Below are positions 45,001-55,964 of a DNA stretch of 64,000 nucleotides, in pieces. The DNA lies in contig NC_059556.1 of the NCBI RefSeq assembly GCF_905220415.1, positions 5,840,501-5,904,500 of the forward strand, in the 5' to 3' direction. Each line of letters begins with the position of its first letter. The first letter of the stretch is position 1. The position numbers and the translations under genes were made by a program. The notes under the pieces were generated by a model. The model searched no databases. It was not told where the DNA came from and saw only the letters and a list, made by a program, of their open reading frames with translations. Source of the DNA: Colias croceus (taxonomy: Eukaryota > Arthropoda > Insecta > Lepidoptera > Pieridae).

Positions 45001-48000
45001 GAAATCTAGTAACGCTGATAAGGGAATATGGAACAGGTTTTGTGGTCTTTTAGTTTAATTTAAAAAAGGGTTGTCAAAATGGCATGGTTGAATGTTATTT
45101 TAAGCTAATATTGCATTTAAAGATGTGCTAACGAGATTTCTATAATTACCGCACTATGATTCAATTTTTAATGTTATCTACAAAATACTAATAACTATGT
45201 TGTTTCTGTAAAGACATGAAGCATCTGAATAAAGCGTCTCAGGCATCAGATTAATCAATGACGTCATCATCAAGTAAATTACATTAAAGCTGAAGAAAAT
45301 AAGTGAGTAACATCACTCCAATGAAAAAATGTTACACACATAAGGAAGATAAGGACACATATAAGAACTTAGTTAGAAGATATAGATAAAGAAATAGATA
45401 TAAAGACAACAGACAAACCTCATAAAAATTGAAATAATGGTTTCAATTATGAAACAGGGAAATACATAAAATTTCAGCTGTCAGCAGACCACGTTTTAAT
45501 TGCCTTTCAAATTGAATACAGTGATAAAAATAAATCATCAGCGGCATGAAACAATTGCAATATACATAACATCGCGTTACCCATATTTCACCGGCGTGGC
45601 AATCTGATCGCTAAATTGACTATAACCGCTCACTAAGCAGTGGCATAAATAAACAAACGTGCCAAATGATGCACGAATTCAATATATATTTACCCATTAA
45701 GGAGTCCTAGATGCGTTGCGAAATAGTAACATGCTGGATCCGGATCATACAGGTGGTATTGTACTCAAACGTGACCTGGCTTGCGCAAACGCCGGCTAAA
45801 ACTTTTACTTCACGAATATATTTAATACTCGTGTCACTTCGCTAGTCTTGTAACTCTTATATAAACGCGGATGCATTAAGGATGTACTGGCCAAAATCTC
45901 GATCTCAATCTCAGCTTGTTTCATAGATAGTTTTATGAAATATTTGAAATTGCTTCGCTTCAAGATAGAGTCATTAACGTGTCAAAGTCATAAATCGATC
46001 GCGAGCGCTCTGGTGGATCGTCGAACAATTTAATAGGCTCATCATATTCTAACGAAATTATTGTTTTATTATGGCAAAGGTAAAGGGGTAAAGATACTTC
46101 ACTTAATAGTTACACACTATGCATCCATTTTCAACAAACGCTGAAGTATTTTAAATTATTAGTAATATTAGCACTTTAAGAGAATTTTTGGCTGGAGACG
46201 CAAGAAATAAATTATGCTTGTGGATATTTAATTCGGCTATTATGAAGTGGATGTATGAAGCAAACAGACGAAAGAAATCTAAAAAACACATTACATCGTA
46301 TAGGTAATTCCTCTATTTATGACTTATAATAAAACACTAGTCCTTACAGATGACTATATTAAATCTATGAAAAATAATAGCTTAGAAGGCGACTACCAAT
46401 CGATAAATAATGCAGGGCACTAAAAATATTACAGATTCATTGCTACAATAAACAAAGAACTGGGACGTATTTTGTAATATCAAATGTCATAGAATTAAAT
46501 ATACAAGCGAAATAAATGTACGACAAACAATTATTACCTTGAAGGTTCGATAAAATATACATTTGTTCTGTATAATAAATAAACACGGCGTAAAATAAAG
46601 CGATCGCGTGCGATGAAATGGATTTTATTTTTCCAATAAAACATCTCGGTATAAACATTTCATTTGTACTATTAATGTCTCTGTTCATTCTTTTTTGGAG
46701 ACACACTACATCAATATTGATTAAATTTATCCATAATTAATTAGAAATTTCTAAGTTCCATATTTTCTTTGCAAATTTTAAATTTAAACAAGGGTATTTA
46801 TATTATAACTAGTGGTCCGCCCCGGCTTCGCCCGTGGTACATATTTTGCAATATAAGGTAGCCTATATATCTCGGGTATCAAAATATCTCCATACCAAAT
46901 TTTATGCAAATTGGTTCCGTAGTTTAGGCGTGATTGAGTAACAGACAGACAGACAGAGTTACTTTCGCATTTATAATATTAGTATGGATAAGTGAGTAGT
47001 GACGTATCTTAAGCAAGTCCAAAATATGACCAGTTAAATTAAGTGTGAATTTAAACATCTTTAACCTATATACAAGACCTATACCTATACAACCTATATA
47101 ATATTCTAAGATTATTATGAGAATCACAAACAATTTAACTTTGATTCTATCTACAGCTATCATGGAGGACATGATATCACATTAATTGCCAGAGATAGTC
47201 TACTATCGCTACAAGGTAATAGTTTTAACAATATCCTCAATAAGGAACAGCGAGACATTTCCAATGGGACATTCACACAGCGCGACACGTAATTCAAAAT
47301 CAAAATGGAAGTCAACGCATTATTCAAAGCAATTATCTTGGCATCTCGTAACTGAGAAATTTCTATTACGACCGTTCGTATTAAGGTATCAGATTGAGAG
47401 GAGTCGACTCAATATATCTTTCTGGGCGTTAATAGCATCGAACTATCGACTCTCCTATTATTTTGTCGAGTAGCAAATTTATAGATCGCTGTATTAACGG
47501 TAAAAGTTTGTCCGAGTCCTGCCGATATTACCGAGCATTGCGGTAAAGGTCGTCCTGTATACAAGAGTCGATACTGTGGGATAAGCTGCTTCGGGGATAA
47601 ATATTTATAGGAACATTAAGGGGAATTCAAGGAACTCCAGATAAATGCAATGAGTATGCCATACGTTTATGCTAACATATTTCGAATACTTCCAAGTTAG
47701 AATATGTTTAGTTTTATCTGTGTTATTTTATATTTTTGGTATTCCGACTTATACAAGAAAACTTTCTCAATGTTATTATGTATTGCGTTAAATTGCAAGT
47801 AATAATTTCAGCACTATATCATGTGAAATTGAACAATATATAAGTTACGTCACAAAAACACCGTGCATATATTTCCCTTGCAGCAGCATGGCGCGGGCAG
47901 CGATTTCACGGCGCAAGCGCATCCTTTAGCCACGGCTGTCGGCCCTCGATCACGCTGCGACAAACGTTGCGTCACCAACAATATGGTGGATCGTGTTACA

Positions 48001-51000
48001 CTGCCCTAAATCTCTTTGTTCTTCGATTCGCGTGTACAAACTGTCTAGTGAACGGCGCTCGTATTATTAGAATTATCCTCAGTATAAATGATAGACCAGT
48101 CTCGATGTATTGCCGAGTCGACTCCGAGATTTGAAATTACGATTTTCTGGCGACACGGTCATAACTTAAAACGCTCTCATTACAGAACTCGCCTCGCAGG
48201 GAGACATTAACAATTTTAATTTGCTTAGTTACGTTCATTTGACAATTTATTGACTTGTAAAACTTATGTTTTGGATTTGATGAAAATCGACTTTGAATTG
48301 TATAAATGAATCATATTTAACTCTGCTGTTTGTATACCTATGTTGTTATAACGAAATTTAAATTTGTTTTTCTTTAAGTAGGTTACCAAAATTAGGATTG
48401 CTTGAATTTTAAATAAGAAAATAGTAATTTACACATAGATACAAAAGTAATTTGGCAGTTTAACTTTCTTAATAATATTTACATACCTATTGAACATTTA
48501 TAATATATTCTGTTACAAAATAATACAAACGGGACATTCGTAATTGCATGTTAAAATTTCTGATTATTGAAACGATTTAAAGTGCTTCCTAACTCTGCGT
48601 AAAATTCCACTAACAAGATTTGGCTTTAGAGATTCTGAAGCAGCATACGATATTCTCTCCTAATAGCGAACACAAAATATACATATAAACTCGTACGCGT
48701 TGTCTGTTGACGTAAGTGGTCAGTCGGGTACGTCTGGTAGAGTCGCACACGGTGTTTGGACACGCGCCCGGCGACAGCGACAGATCGCGTTTCGATCCGT
48801 GATAAGATGTTATCTGGGGTGCGCACGCGCCAATATAGGGCTGTCACAGTACAGTTTTATCAATAGGAATAGTTTTAATTTGGGATGTTATTAATTGGGA
48901 AGTTAGAAATTCATAATAATAAATGAAAAACTGTTTAATGATTATAAATCATTTGAATTTATTAGAAAAAAGACTTCTGCAGTAATATATATCTTTGACT
49001 TGAAAAACAAAATTTTTGAACCTCTTTACTACAACTGAAACATTAATTTATTCAACTAGACTTCGTTTAAATGATCGGTCTTTAATATAGAAAAATAATA
49101 ATTACCACAGATTTGGACAGCAATTTCTACAGAAAAGATAGCACAAGACACTCTGTAGTTGAATAATATATTAATTTCAATTACATATATAAATAAAACT
49201 GAAGAACATGTGCAAATAAATTATAAACTCAGTTGACAACCCTAATTATCTTTACTTGACCGGTTATTTCACCTTCAAGCAAAACAGATTTATGGGTAGG
49301 CGTAATGACTTTTCCGATTAATTGTACCCGAATTCTCTATTACTTTATGCGTTATCTATCGTTGAAGTTATCTACAGTCAGAATTAGTTTACAAGATATC
49401 ATACTTGGAATTTATGTCTGGATATTTTGAACAAATATTTTGGTACCGTCAAGTTCAGAATAATTTTAATTAGTAGATAGGCTGTGACTTTTGGCACAGA
49501 TAGTGTCATATTTTATGCTTTTGGAATTTAGTAACTGTAATGTAATGTTATCATTAAAGTATTGTTTATTATACTTACTCCAGATATCATTCATTCATTT
49601 ATTAGAAGTAAGAACTAATTTTGAGATTCTCTTATTATTTTGAATGTTTACGAAGGAAGATAGACAATTTCTTCCTAATCAAAACCTAAATCCATTTACA
49701 TTATAATTGAATTAACCTACAAACCTACTCCTTCAAAGACAAACTCATCGCAGAATCCCCATTTAACCCAACAAACACAAACCTCTATTACAGAATCTTT
49801 TCACCTAGCACAATGAAGCGTTACCATCAATCAGTCATCTCAATAAGTAATGTGGGAATTTGAAACATGGCTTTGTTCCTGCAGCTGCGTCGGCGCAGGC
49901 ATAAATCATATTCGAAACTTTATAGATCTATATCTAGATAACTTTTAATTATGGGAATTAGAATGGCATTCGGTGACTCGAGTTTATAATGCTCGGAGAG
50001 GCGGACCTATGTTAAATATTTTAAACGAAATGTTGCTTGGTAATTTTTTATTTTACTTTTCTTTTGTATTATTTTGATCAAATAGGAAGAAAATTTTGTG
50101 AGAAAGGGATCGTTTACTTTAAAATTTAAGACCGATGTTGTTTGATTTTTTATAATGATGCTCTGAAAACAGAAGTCAGAAAAATGACCAAATTAAATTT
50201 ATTATTGTATCAATAATAAATATTAATATTAAATGACACTTACAAGTACATAATTATATTGTCCACTATACTTGTATATTGTCCGAGAGACTTCCTTTAA
50301 CCTTTGTAAAATAATAATTAATTAATAAGAAGTTTTAAATGCTAGAGTTGCCTTTCCTTTAATGATTTTAAACCTTCAGAAGCGTTAGCTACAATTAAAT
50401 AATCTGTGCTTTGAGTTAAAAGACAAGATCTTTATAAAATCGAAGTAAATCAGTTACAATATAATACTGCTGATTAACTGAGCTTTCAAGCTTCTTTTTA
50501 TAACTAAAATTTGGAAAGGAAAGATAGAACATCTCACATTTCTACAAAACACCTTTATGTCCCTAAGTTTAATCCAAACAAGTATAAACCAACAAATAAT
50601 ATCAGTAATACAACCTTTTCATTATCTCTCTATATAGGGTAAGATCACGATGTCTATGGCCCTAATTTAAGTTACCATAAAGTTCCCTCTGCCCTAATGT
50701 GGTAATTTCGAAGTATAGTATGTAATCTAGTAATTACTAATATATGGCACTGCGCGCGCCGATGTTGGTTATAAGATAGATTTTAAAAAGCCCTTGCGAT
50801 TTTCCCACGGCTCTACTGAGCTGTGGCGAATAGGGATGTGGCTTTATCGATAATTTGATGTTAGATAGTTTAATTTGTAATTACTATGACATGTATTATG
50901 GAGATCAATAGAAATTTATCATTGTACGCGTGCTTAATTTATTTTGATACTTCCTGCAAAAATATATGTTTTTAAATGTTATTTTCAATTAAGCTCTGAT

Positions 51001-52669
51001 AGTTTGGAGAATAAACGGGAAATGCATTTTACTTTTGCGTTAAATGTGTACCTGTACTATATTTATTGATGTGTGTCACTAAAATAAAAATATAAACCTA
51101 TAATATTCTAATTTCATGAAACATTCAACATTTGCATGATATAACTCTTTGTATGATATCTCTGTAGTGGAAACGGAACATTTTTACTTATAATACGCAT
51201 AATTTTCTTATATTATTGCTAAAATCGATATCCTTCCACCACTATACGATTGGCTACCGACGGAACGTGACCGCCCGCGACAAACGGCGCGCGTGACGTT
51301 TTTGAACGCAACCCGATATGTCGCAGATACTACCATCTCATAATAATATACACAGGGGATTATAGTCCCTATTATAACGGCGATAAGACTGTTTTCCCAA
51401 TGTTCAAATTAGCAACTACATCTGGGAAAGATGATTGAAAAAGTTGAAGAAAATTTGATAGAGTTGAAAAGTCATCAAGTCAATAAAGTAATCTATGAGT
51501 GGAAAAAAATATTATTTAAATATGAGAATATAAAGATGACCAGTAAGGTAGGTATCTTAGTACCAAGACTACCTACTGGAATCATCAAACTACAATTAGG
51601 TCACAGTTGTGTCTATTTCTAAACCTATCCAGTTACTATTAATTAATACATCGTTTGAAGTACGTAGAAATTTCCGAGACTATTTAACTTCCGTTAATAA
51701 TCAGAATTGGAGGACGCGTCGATACATTTGATGTATAACAAGGCAGTCCTCCACTAATTGGCTTCACCTAAGCACCGTATTCCGATATTGCATTAAGAGC
51801 GTCAACCTCCAACGTAGATCGGTATCTTTGTGCACTAATTTGTGTCGCAACGTAGGCATCGGCCCTTGGTATTCTGTCAATTATCAGCTTGTTAGCCCTT
51901 GATCGATTCCCGACGTACGCGGCCCGTCGTACGTTAGCTAACTTAATGTGTCAGTCGGCGGGGTCAGAGGCTGTAGTGTAGAGTGTAGACGATACGCTGA
52001 TGCAACCTTTGATGTTTTGCTTTGTGATGCTGATTTACATTTCATAAACGTAAGTACGGCTCATTGTTAGCTTCGCATTTCAAGTGAAGAATCGATGAGA
52101 AAAATTCGGATATATTTCGCAATGGTTTGAAGGATGTTGTGAAGCAATGAGAGCACTCCTCTTTGTTATAAAGTTTTTGAATGTCTATTCAGCTTTGTGT
52201 GTACCTTTTTATGATAAGTATTATTCTATTTCAAAACTTTGGTTGAAGCAATAGTTGCGGTACACTTCACATTACTGGAACATTGATTTATAGTAGCTCG
52301 AGATGATCCTGTGAATAATAATTCTGGTCATAGACCGCCTATACCTATAACTTTTATGGTTATATAAAACCTTGACCAGACACAGGAAGGCGTATCACAA
52401 TTTTGAGTCAATTCTTTTTAAGATTAAAATAAAAAAAAAGATGAAGATACAAACCAAAACATACAAAAAAAAGCTTTACATAAATAATATGGTATTTACC
52501 TTATGTTTCAAGAAGGATAGATCGCGTACAGGCACGGTTCTCCTGCTGACTTTGAGTTCAGTTTGCAACACTTCCATGGTAATGATATCTTGGAAGCCAT
52601 TTTGTTCCAATGCTATGCATGTTCTCTGGACTTGCTCTATGCACGGCGAGAAGGAGCAGAACCGACCTC
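27087..52669 (-). CDS. TRMT61A: tRNA (adenine-58-N1)-methyltransferase catalytic subunit TRMT61A, last three exons
   Basis: TRMT61A (yeast Trm61/Gcd14) pairs with TRMT6 and uses SAM to make m1A58 in the tRNA T-loop. Three minus-strand exons join in phase: 52669-52500, 27910-27781 and 27208-27087. The first reads GGRFCSFSPCIEQVQRTC...TMEVLQTELKV, the conserved block following the catalytic core. The second carries GHTGYLTVAT, the near-C-terminal TRM61 signature. The third adds a charged tail, KTIPAKTENGKDENPPDKYE to DENRL, then TAA at 27089-27087. Splice borders are GT-AG throughout (donors GTAAAT and GTACGT). The Rossmann fold with GTGSGS and the N-terminus are not found between 52670 and 59787 and should lie right of 64000. 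The intron 27911-52499 is 24.6 kb; the next upstream intron would exceed 11 kb and would hold the Mutator-like gene and the gypsy element. Confidence 0.88.
27470..27665 (+). mobile_element. Helitron-like or related repeat in TRMT61A intron
   Basis: TCTATACTAATATTATAAAG...TTTGTTTGTTTGAACGCG...CGGGAACTACTGGTCCGATT...ACGCGGGTGAAAACGCG is a widespread lepidopteran repeat layout: TCTATACTAATATTATAAA start and GC-rich 3' end. Here the terminal CTAG is degraded. It lies in the intron between the last two TRMT61A exons. Confidence 0.55.
28625..28842 (+). mobile_element. Helitron-like element, subfamily 1
   Basis: Runs from ...ACTATTATAAAGACGAAAGT through TCTTTCACGTAAAAACTACT and ATCCCACGGGAACTATGCGG to GCGGGCGAAGCCGCGGGCGG and CTAG. 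Inverted relatives occur at 32901-33118 and 33124-33345. Non-coding. Confidence 0.7.
28844..32350. other. TRMT61A intron, unique sequence
   Basis: About 3.5 kb with no gene or long reading frame that I can support. A GC-richer block at 29480-29640 contains GCCGGCGCCTTGTTATTAGC followed by GAGGCGCC, an imperfect inverted pair. It could be regulatory, but nothing in the sequence proves it. Confidence 0.4.
32352..32487 (+). mobile_element. Retroposon 3' fragment, family 1
   Basis: GTGCCGGTTCTTCTCCATAG, CCGAATCGGTGG, CAGAAGTGCTTCTTGAAG, then AATAAATAAATGTTTGAGTTT. Inverted relative of 9264-9400. Confidence 0.65.
32901..33118 (-). mobile_element. Helitron-like element, subfamily 1
   Basis: On the minus strand it ends GCGGACGAAGCCGCGGGCGG...CTAG; the body matches 28625-28842 inverted. 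It is immediately followed by a second copy at 33124, giving a head-to-tail pair. It carries a small internal duplication of CCTATCCTATGT. Confidence 0.7.
33124..33345 (-). mobile_element. Helitron-like element, subfamily 1
   Basis: Second of a tandem pair. Its distal end (CATTATAATAGATATAT) runs into the TA-rich tract where the foldback element at 33350 begins. Confidence 0.7.
33350..35100. mobile_element. Large foldback element with 120-bp tandem core
   Basis: 1,751 bp starting TGTTACAGTCAAAACCC and ending GGGTTTTGACTGTAACA within a (TA)n tract. Arms 33350-34008 and 34441-35100 are near-exact inverted copies of ~660 bp. The outer ~250 bp of each arm is built from short palindromic motifs, such as GTCAATAACGTTATTGAC (33374-33391), and CAGTTAATAAGGATATTGAC-type repeats. 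Both arms also hold the same Helitron-like fragment (33774-33855, mirrored 34595-34677). Between the arms is a head-to-tail 120-bp array. No protein is encoded. It is a non-autonomous long-TIR/foldback element of unknown superfamily. Confidence 0.85.
34009..34608 (+). repeat. 120-bp tandem array inside the foldback element
   Basis: Units start at 34009, 34129, 34249, 34369 and 34489 with ACTAACAAAACGAGC...CTCGGCACAC, each exactly 120 bp and differing at a few sites. The last unit belongs to the right arm, and its variant bases (AGATCCAGTAGC, AGTAAACCTGC) are mirrored in the left arm. Confidence 0.9.
35101..37385. other. TRMT61A intron sequence
   Basis: No supported gene. An inverted pair TTTTACGTGACAACG (35479) and CGTTGTCACGT (35625) brackets ~150 bp and may be a small element. 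Small hairpin CATGGAATCCAAAATTCCATG at 36571. At 36266 begins an 18-bp motif that recurs inverted at 39091. Confidence 0.4.
37388..37557 (+). mobile_element. Helitron-like element, subfamily 2
   Basis: TCTATAATATAAAAATGAAT...TTGGTAAGCGCATAACTT...ACCACGGGCGAAGCCGGGGC and CTAG. Relatives at 56075, 56254 and 56425 (plus) and 46809 (minus). Confidence 0.7.
37703..37912 (-). mobile_element. Helitron-like element, subfamily 1 variant
   Basis: On the minus strand it ends CGCGGACGGAATCGCGGGCG...CTAG and begins in a GTCTGTCTGTCTGTCTG tract; the middle has ATTTTTCCGGGATAAAAAG. Non-coding. Confidence 0.65.
38107..38695. mobile_element. 589-bp element with 21-bp inverted ends
   Basis: GCCCTTCTCCCATTACGATA(C) at the left and its exact complement at 38675-38695. 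The interior is GC-richer than the flanks and non-coding. The flanks (TAAG / TTTA) do not give a clear target duplication. Confidence 0.65.
39092..41234. other. TRMT61A intron, no gene seen
   Basis: About 2.1 kb of mostly AT-rich sequence. The 66-codon frame at 40323 has no recognisable domain and no splice or codon support. Confidence 0.4.
41238..42141. mobile_element. 904-bp Harbinger-type element with repeated subterminal motif
   Basis: Ends GTGCCATATCACACTAGCGG and CCGCTAGTGTGATATGGCAC with TAA on both sides (41235-41237, 42142-42144). Each ~120-bp arm carries GCGCAACGAA/GCGCAGCGAACACGCCGCGGA units; the left arm repeats a 22-bp unit three times. The AT-rich interior is non-coding. TAA duplications point to PIF/Harbinger. 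Confidence 0.8.
42145..46800. other. TRMT61A intron, no gene seen
   Basis: About 4.7 kb. The longest frame (43285-43629 minus, 114 codons) is Ile/Asn-rich with no domain and looks like chance. Blocks near 44850-45010 and 45570-46030 are less AT-rich and could be conserved non-coding sequence, but a comparison with another genome would be needed to say so. Confidence 0.4.
46809..46985 (-). mobile_element. Helitron-like element, subfamily 2
   Basis: On the minus strand it runs from ...ATACTAATATTATAAATGCG through TCTGTCTGTCTGTC to CCACGGGCGAAGCCGGGGCG and CTAG. Confidence 0.7.
46986..52499. other. TRMT61A intron, no gene seen
   Basis: 5.5 kb up to the TRMT61A exon at 52500. It holds a decayed retroposon end at 49044-49165 and GC-richer blocks at 47870-48060 and 51690-51990. 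I see no exon, RNA gene or element border in the rest. Confidence 0.4.
49044..49165 (-). mobile_element. Decayed retroposon 3' fragment, family 1
   Basis: ATTAATTTATTCAACTAGAC, CTTCGTTTAAATGATCGG and GGACAGCAATTTCTACAGAA keep the order of the 9264-9400 copy at lower identity. Confidence 0.5.
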
Positions 52670-53865
52670 CTGGAATAAAAAAATAATAAGGATTTAGTTC
52701 TATGGAACTTAAAAAAAGGATGGAATGCATAAAATGTTATTACCAACCCTATCCTCGCACATCAATTTTTCTGTATGCTCTTTTGAAAGTTTGAATATTC
52801 ATAAGGCAATTAAAAAGAACTTTAAGCGTCGACTTAACAGGCCACGAGACATGATTAAAATTTTCAATAATTATCATCGAAAGATCGGACATAAGGATGT
52901 CATCATTTCCTCTATACGTCAAAAATAATCTGATTGTTTTAAAGTGCCGAAGGCGGTCAACCTGACTCTTTCGTAACCCAAACAAATCGTCATAATATAA
53001 AGTCGAAAGAGCAAGGAGAAAAAATGTCGACAGCTGTTTTAATACGATAGTACTGACTGCACGTCAATACCGGCTTTTTGTTATCATGATACCGTTTTAG
53101 GAGTTTTTTCAACTACGTAAGTACGTACTTATTCGGGACATATCTTTTATGTGCCGCTAGAGCTTATCTGTCAAATCTTATCGACCAATAAGGACAGCGC
53201 ACGTCACTCAGTCTGCCAATCTGAGACGCGAGTGTAGCACGGCGGGGGGTGATTTTCTATATTTTTTTTTATTATGTATCGCGTGTCTCGATGTTATAAT
53301 ACTTCAGAGTAGCGGTATTACCATAACCCAGCGTAGTAATGAAGCTATTCTCGAACGTGGACGATCGAACGAGCTCGGAAATATATGTAATATTTTATCT
53401 AAATGCATCACGAGTCACGTTACTGTGACGGCATTTAGAGACACTTAGGACAACGGCGACATTTCCATTGTTTAATTAAAATTAATTAAACAGCGATTTT
53501 AATTAGATAGTCGGCTCTGCGAAGGTGCAGTCGAACATTATTTGGATAAAACAATGACTAATTGCATTTACAGTAAAGGAAAATCTTGACTGAGCAATGC
53601 AAATCTAAAACATTGCGATTTGCGACGTGTTGAATTTATATTGCCTGTTAAAATTTGTTTTGAAATACATTTATTATGTTCAATTGATTTACGGTTTTAC
53701 CCTGAATGTAACTAGACTGAATATATCTTTCTCTTGTAATATTTTTTATTCAACATGAAGTTAGGCCTCGATACACATACTATTTACTATATAAAATAAA
53801 ATAAGTAACTAAAAATATAAATTTTCTGGATGTTGTATTTAATGTTTATGGTACGACATCTCTAT
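52670..53865. other. Sequence upstream of the visible TRMT61A exon
   Basis: Intron of TRMT61A on the minus strand. I searched for the preceding exon (SAM-binding GTGSGS block) in 52670-59787 by eye and found none. Overlapping frames near 52725-52985 on both strands have no recognised domain. Confidence 0.4.
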
Positions 53866-54385
53866 TAGTGTTGCCCAAATGCAAGAACAAGACGAGACTT
53901 AGCCAGTCTTGGTCTTGGTCTTGCGCCAATACACCTGGTCTTGGTCTTGGTCTTGCGCCAATACACCTGGTCTTGGTCTTGGTCTTGGTCTTGCGCTCTC
54001 AGTCTTGGTCTTGGTCTTGGTCTTGCAGCAAGAGTCTTGCAAGTCTTGCAATTATCTATTAATCTAGGTATTACTATTTATTAAAGTTTACTTTAAATCT
54101 TAGAAAAACGTATTACAATTGGAACATTGTCAGCTTGAATTAACATAGCCATGGTAAAGATCAAGCAGATTAATAAATAACTGAAGATTTGATAAGAAAT
54201 TCGAAGTCCTAGCTGCAAGACGCAAGAGTCTTGCAGGCTATGTCTTGTTCTTGCTCAAGTCTTGCACGGTCAGTCTTGGTCTTGGTCTTGCTAAAAATAC
54301 GCGGTCTTGTTCTTGGTCTTGGTCTTGCAAAAACGCAAGAACAAGACCAAGACTGCAAGACCAAGACTGAATTTGGGCAACACTA
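53866..54385. mobile_element. hAT-type MITE filled with CTTGGT repeats
   Basis: 520 bp with ends TAGTGTTGCCCAAAT and ATTTGGGCAACACTA and a perfect 8-bp duplication ATCTCTAT on each side (53858-53865, 54386-54393). An 8-bp duplication and TAGTG... end are typical of hAT elements. Much of the interior is (CTTGGT)n and CAAGAC-type repeats in both orientations, apparently grown from the subterminal motif. No transposase. Confidence 0.88.
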
Positions 54386-54393
54386 ATCTCTAT

Positions 54394-55964
54394 CTATCGA
54401 ACACTAAAATTGCATAAACAAAACTGGGAGGCTAATAAAACACCGAGGATAGGGTTAACAATAGCAGTTAGTCATCCTCCGGTCGTGTTTGCCAACCCAG
54501 TTCAAGAGACAGGAATGCTGGCTAATTGACAGATTAGTGGGGACATCAGCGCCTATGAAATATGTGAGTCGACGCGCCGAAATGCCGTCTCGCTCGAGAC
54601 CGGAATTAATGTGTTTATCGAAAGATATTTTACAATGGCATTGTTGAGATTTATGTAATACAAATGAGCTGGTGTTGTTTCATGCGATACGTTCACCGGT
54701 TAACATATTTATTTCGTGTCGACGAGCAAGTACAGAAACGTGTAAATCGAAAATTTTGTTTTCATTTCTATGGTGCATTTGTGCATTGTATTTGGTGTCG
54801 TAGGCATGATAGAGTTTATTAATATATCAAATAAAAATAACTAGAGGTTACATAAACATGAAAACTGCAATAAAATTTCACGTCGTACCAAAATATAATA
54901 TACACGATTTGATAACTCAATTAAAACTATATTTTGTTACATGTTAATTATCACATTTGATTTAAAAGTAAGCTATGTCCGCCATCTGTAATTAGAGCCA
55001 TAAATATACATGTTACCGTCACATTTTTTGCGAAAATTTATCGTTAGGTGTGAGTTAATATTTGACAGTTTTAGTATGAATAATTAAACACTACGATCGC
55101 CCGTGGCCAGCCTAGGTAATGTCGTAAAACGGTCAAGAGTGATTTGGAGAGTCAGCACACGTGTTCAGGCATTATGTTAAAGGGCTTTAAATTTTCGCTT
55201 ACATAAATATTGCTTTGCCGATTTCTCTGATAAACTGCACTATTATAGGCGGACTTACGTGCCAGAGTTATCGATTTTTATTTGTACACATAAATCTTGT
55301 GGGTGAAGAATTAAAAATATTCTTACCTAAGAGTACAAAAAAATAAATTGAAAAATAAGAAAATTAGAGTCTGTACTAAGCGACTTTTTATGGTATATGG
55401 ATAAGTCGCATGAAATATTGATTTAATTTCAAATATTGTTATATTTTAATTTATTATTAAGAACGCGACTAAAGTCAAATCACCAATAAACATTTAGTTG
55501 ATACGTGTAATATTCAAGACCAAATATAAAAAATAAAATATATGTAAAACTTGATGATATTTTCGACTAAGCTGTTTGATCAAAAACATAAAATATTGAA
55601 ATTGACTCGATAGAAAAAATTCACGAAGTTACCTCTAAATTTCACACTTTGACGTTTTTTACTTGACATGGTTATGCCTATTATGTTATTTTTTTCATAA
55701 ACAATTATATTGAAACATTTGTGAGAACTTTGTCATACCACTTTTGTCTAATTACTTTTAGTTTTGGTTTAATCACGATAAAACACTTTTGGCGCTTACT
55801 ATATTTTTAATTACGCAAGAAATTATCTTCCATCGCACGTTCCGGGAGCTAAAAACATAATTCTATTTCATACATCAGACGCTATCGCTCCGTTGAGACG
55901 AGTAGACCACGCTAAAATTGCTGCGCCGTGTTTTATAATTACGCCGAATATTGATTTGTTGAAA
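54394..55964. other. Spacer before the Mutator-like gene
   Basis: 1.6 kb, AT-rich. The promoter of the gene starting at 55965 would be here; the stretch 55840-55960 is less AT-rich. No TATA box stands out from the background. Confidence 0.4.

Noticed and set aside
52725..52985. Overlapping frames on both strands beside the TRMT61A exon
   Set aside because: Neither resembles the expected upstream TRMT61A region nor any known domain.
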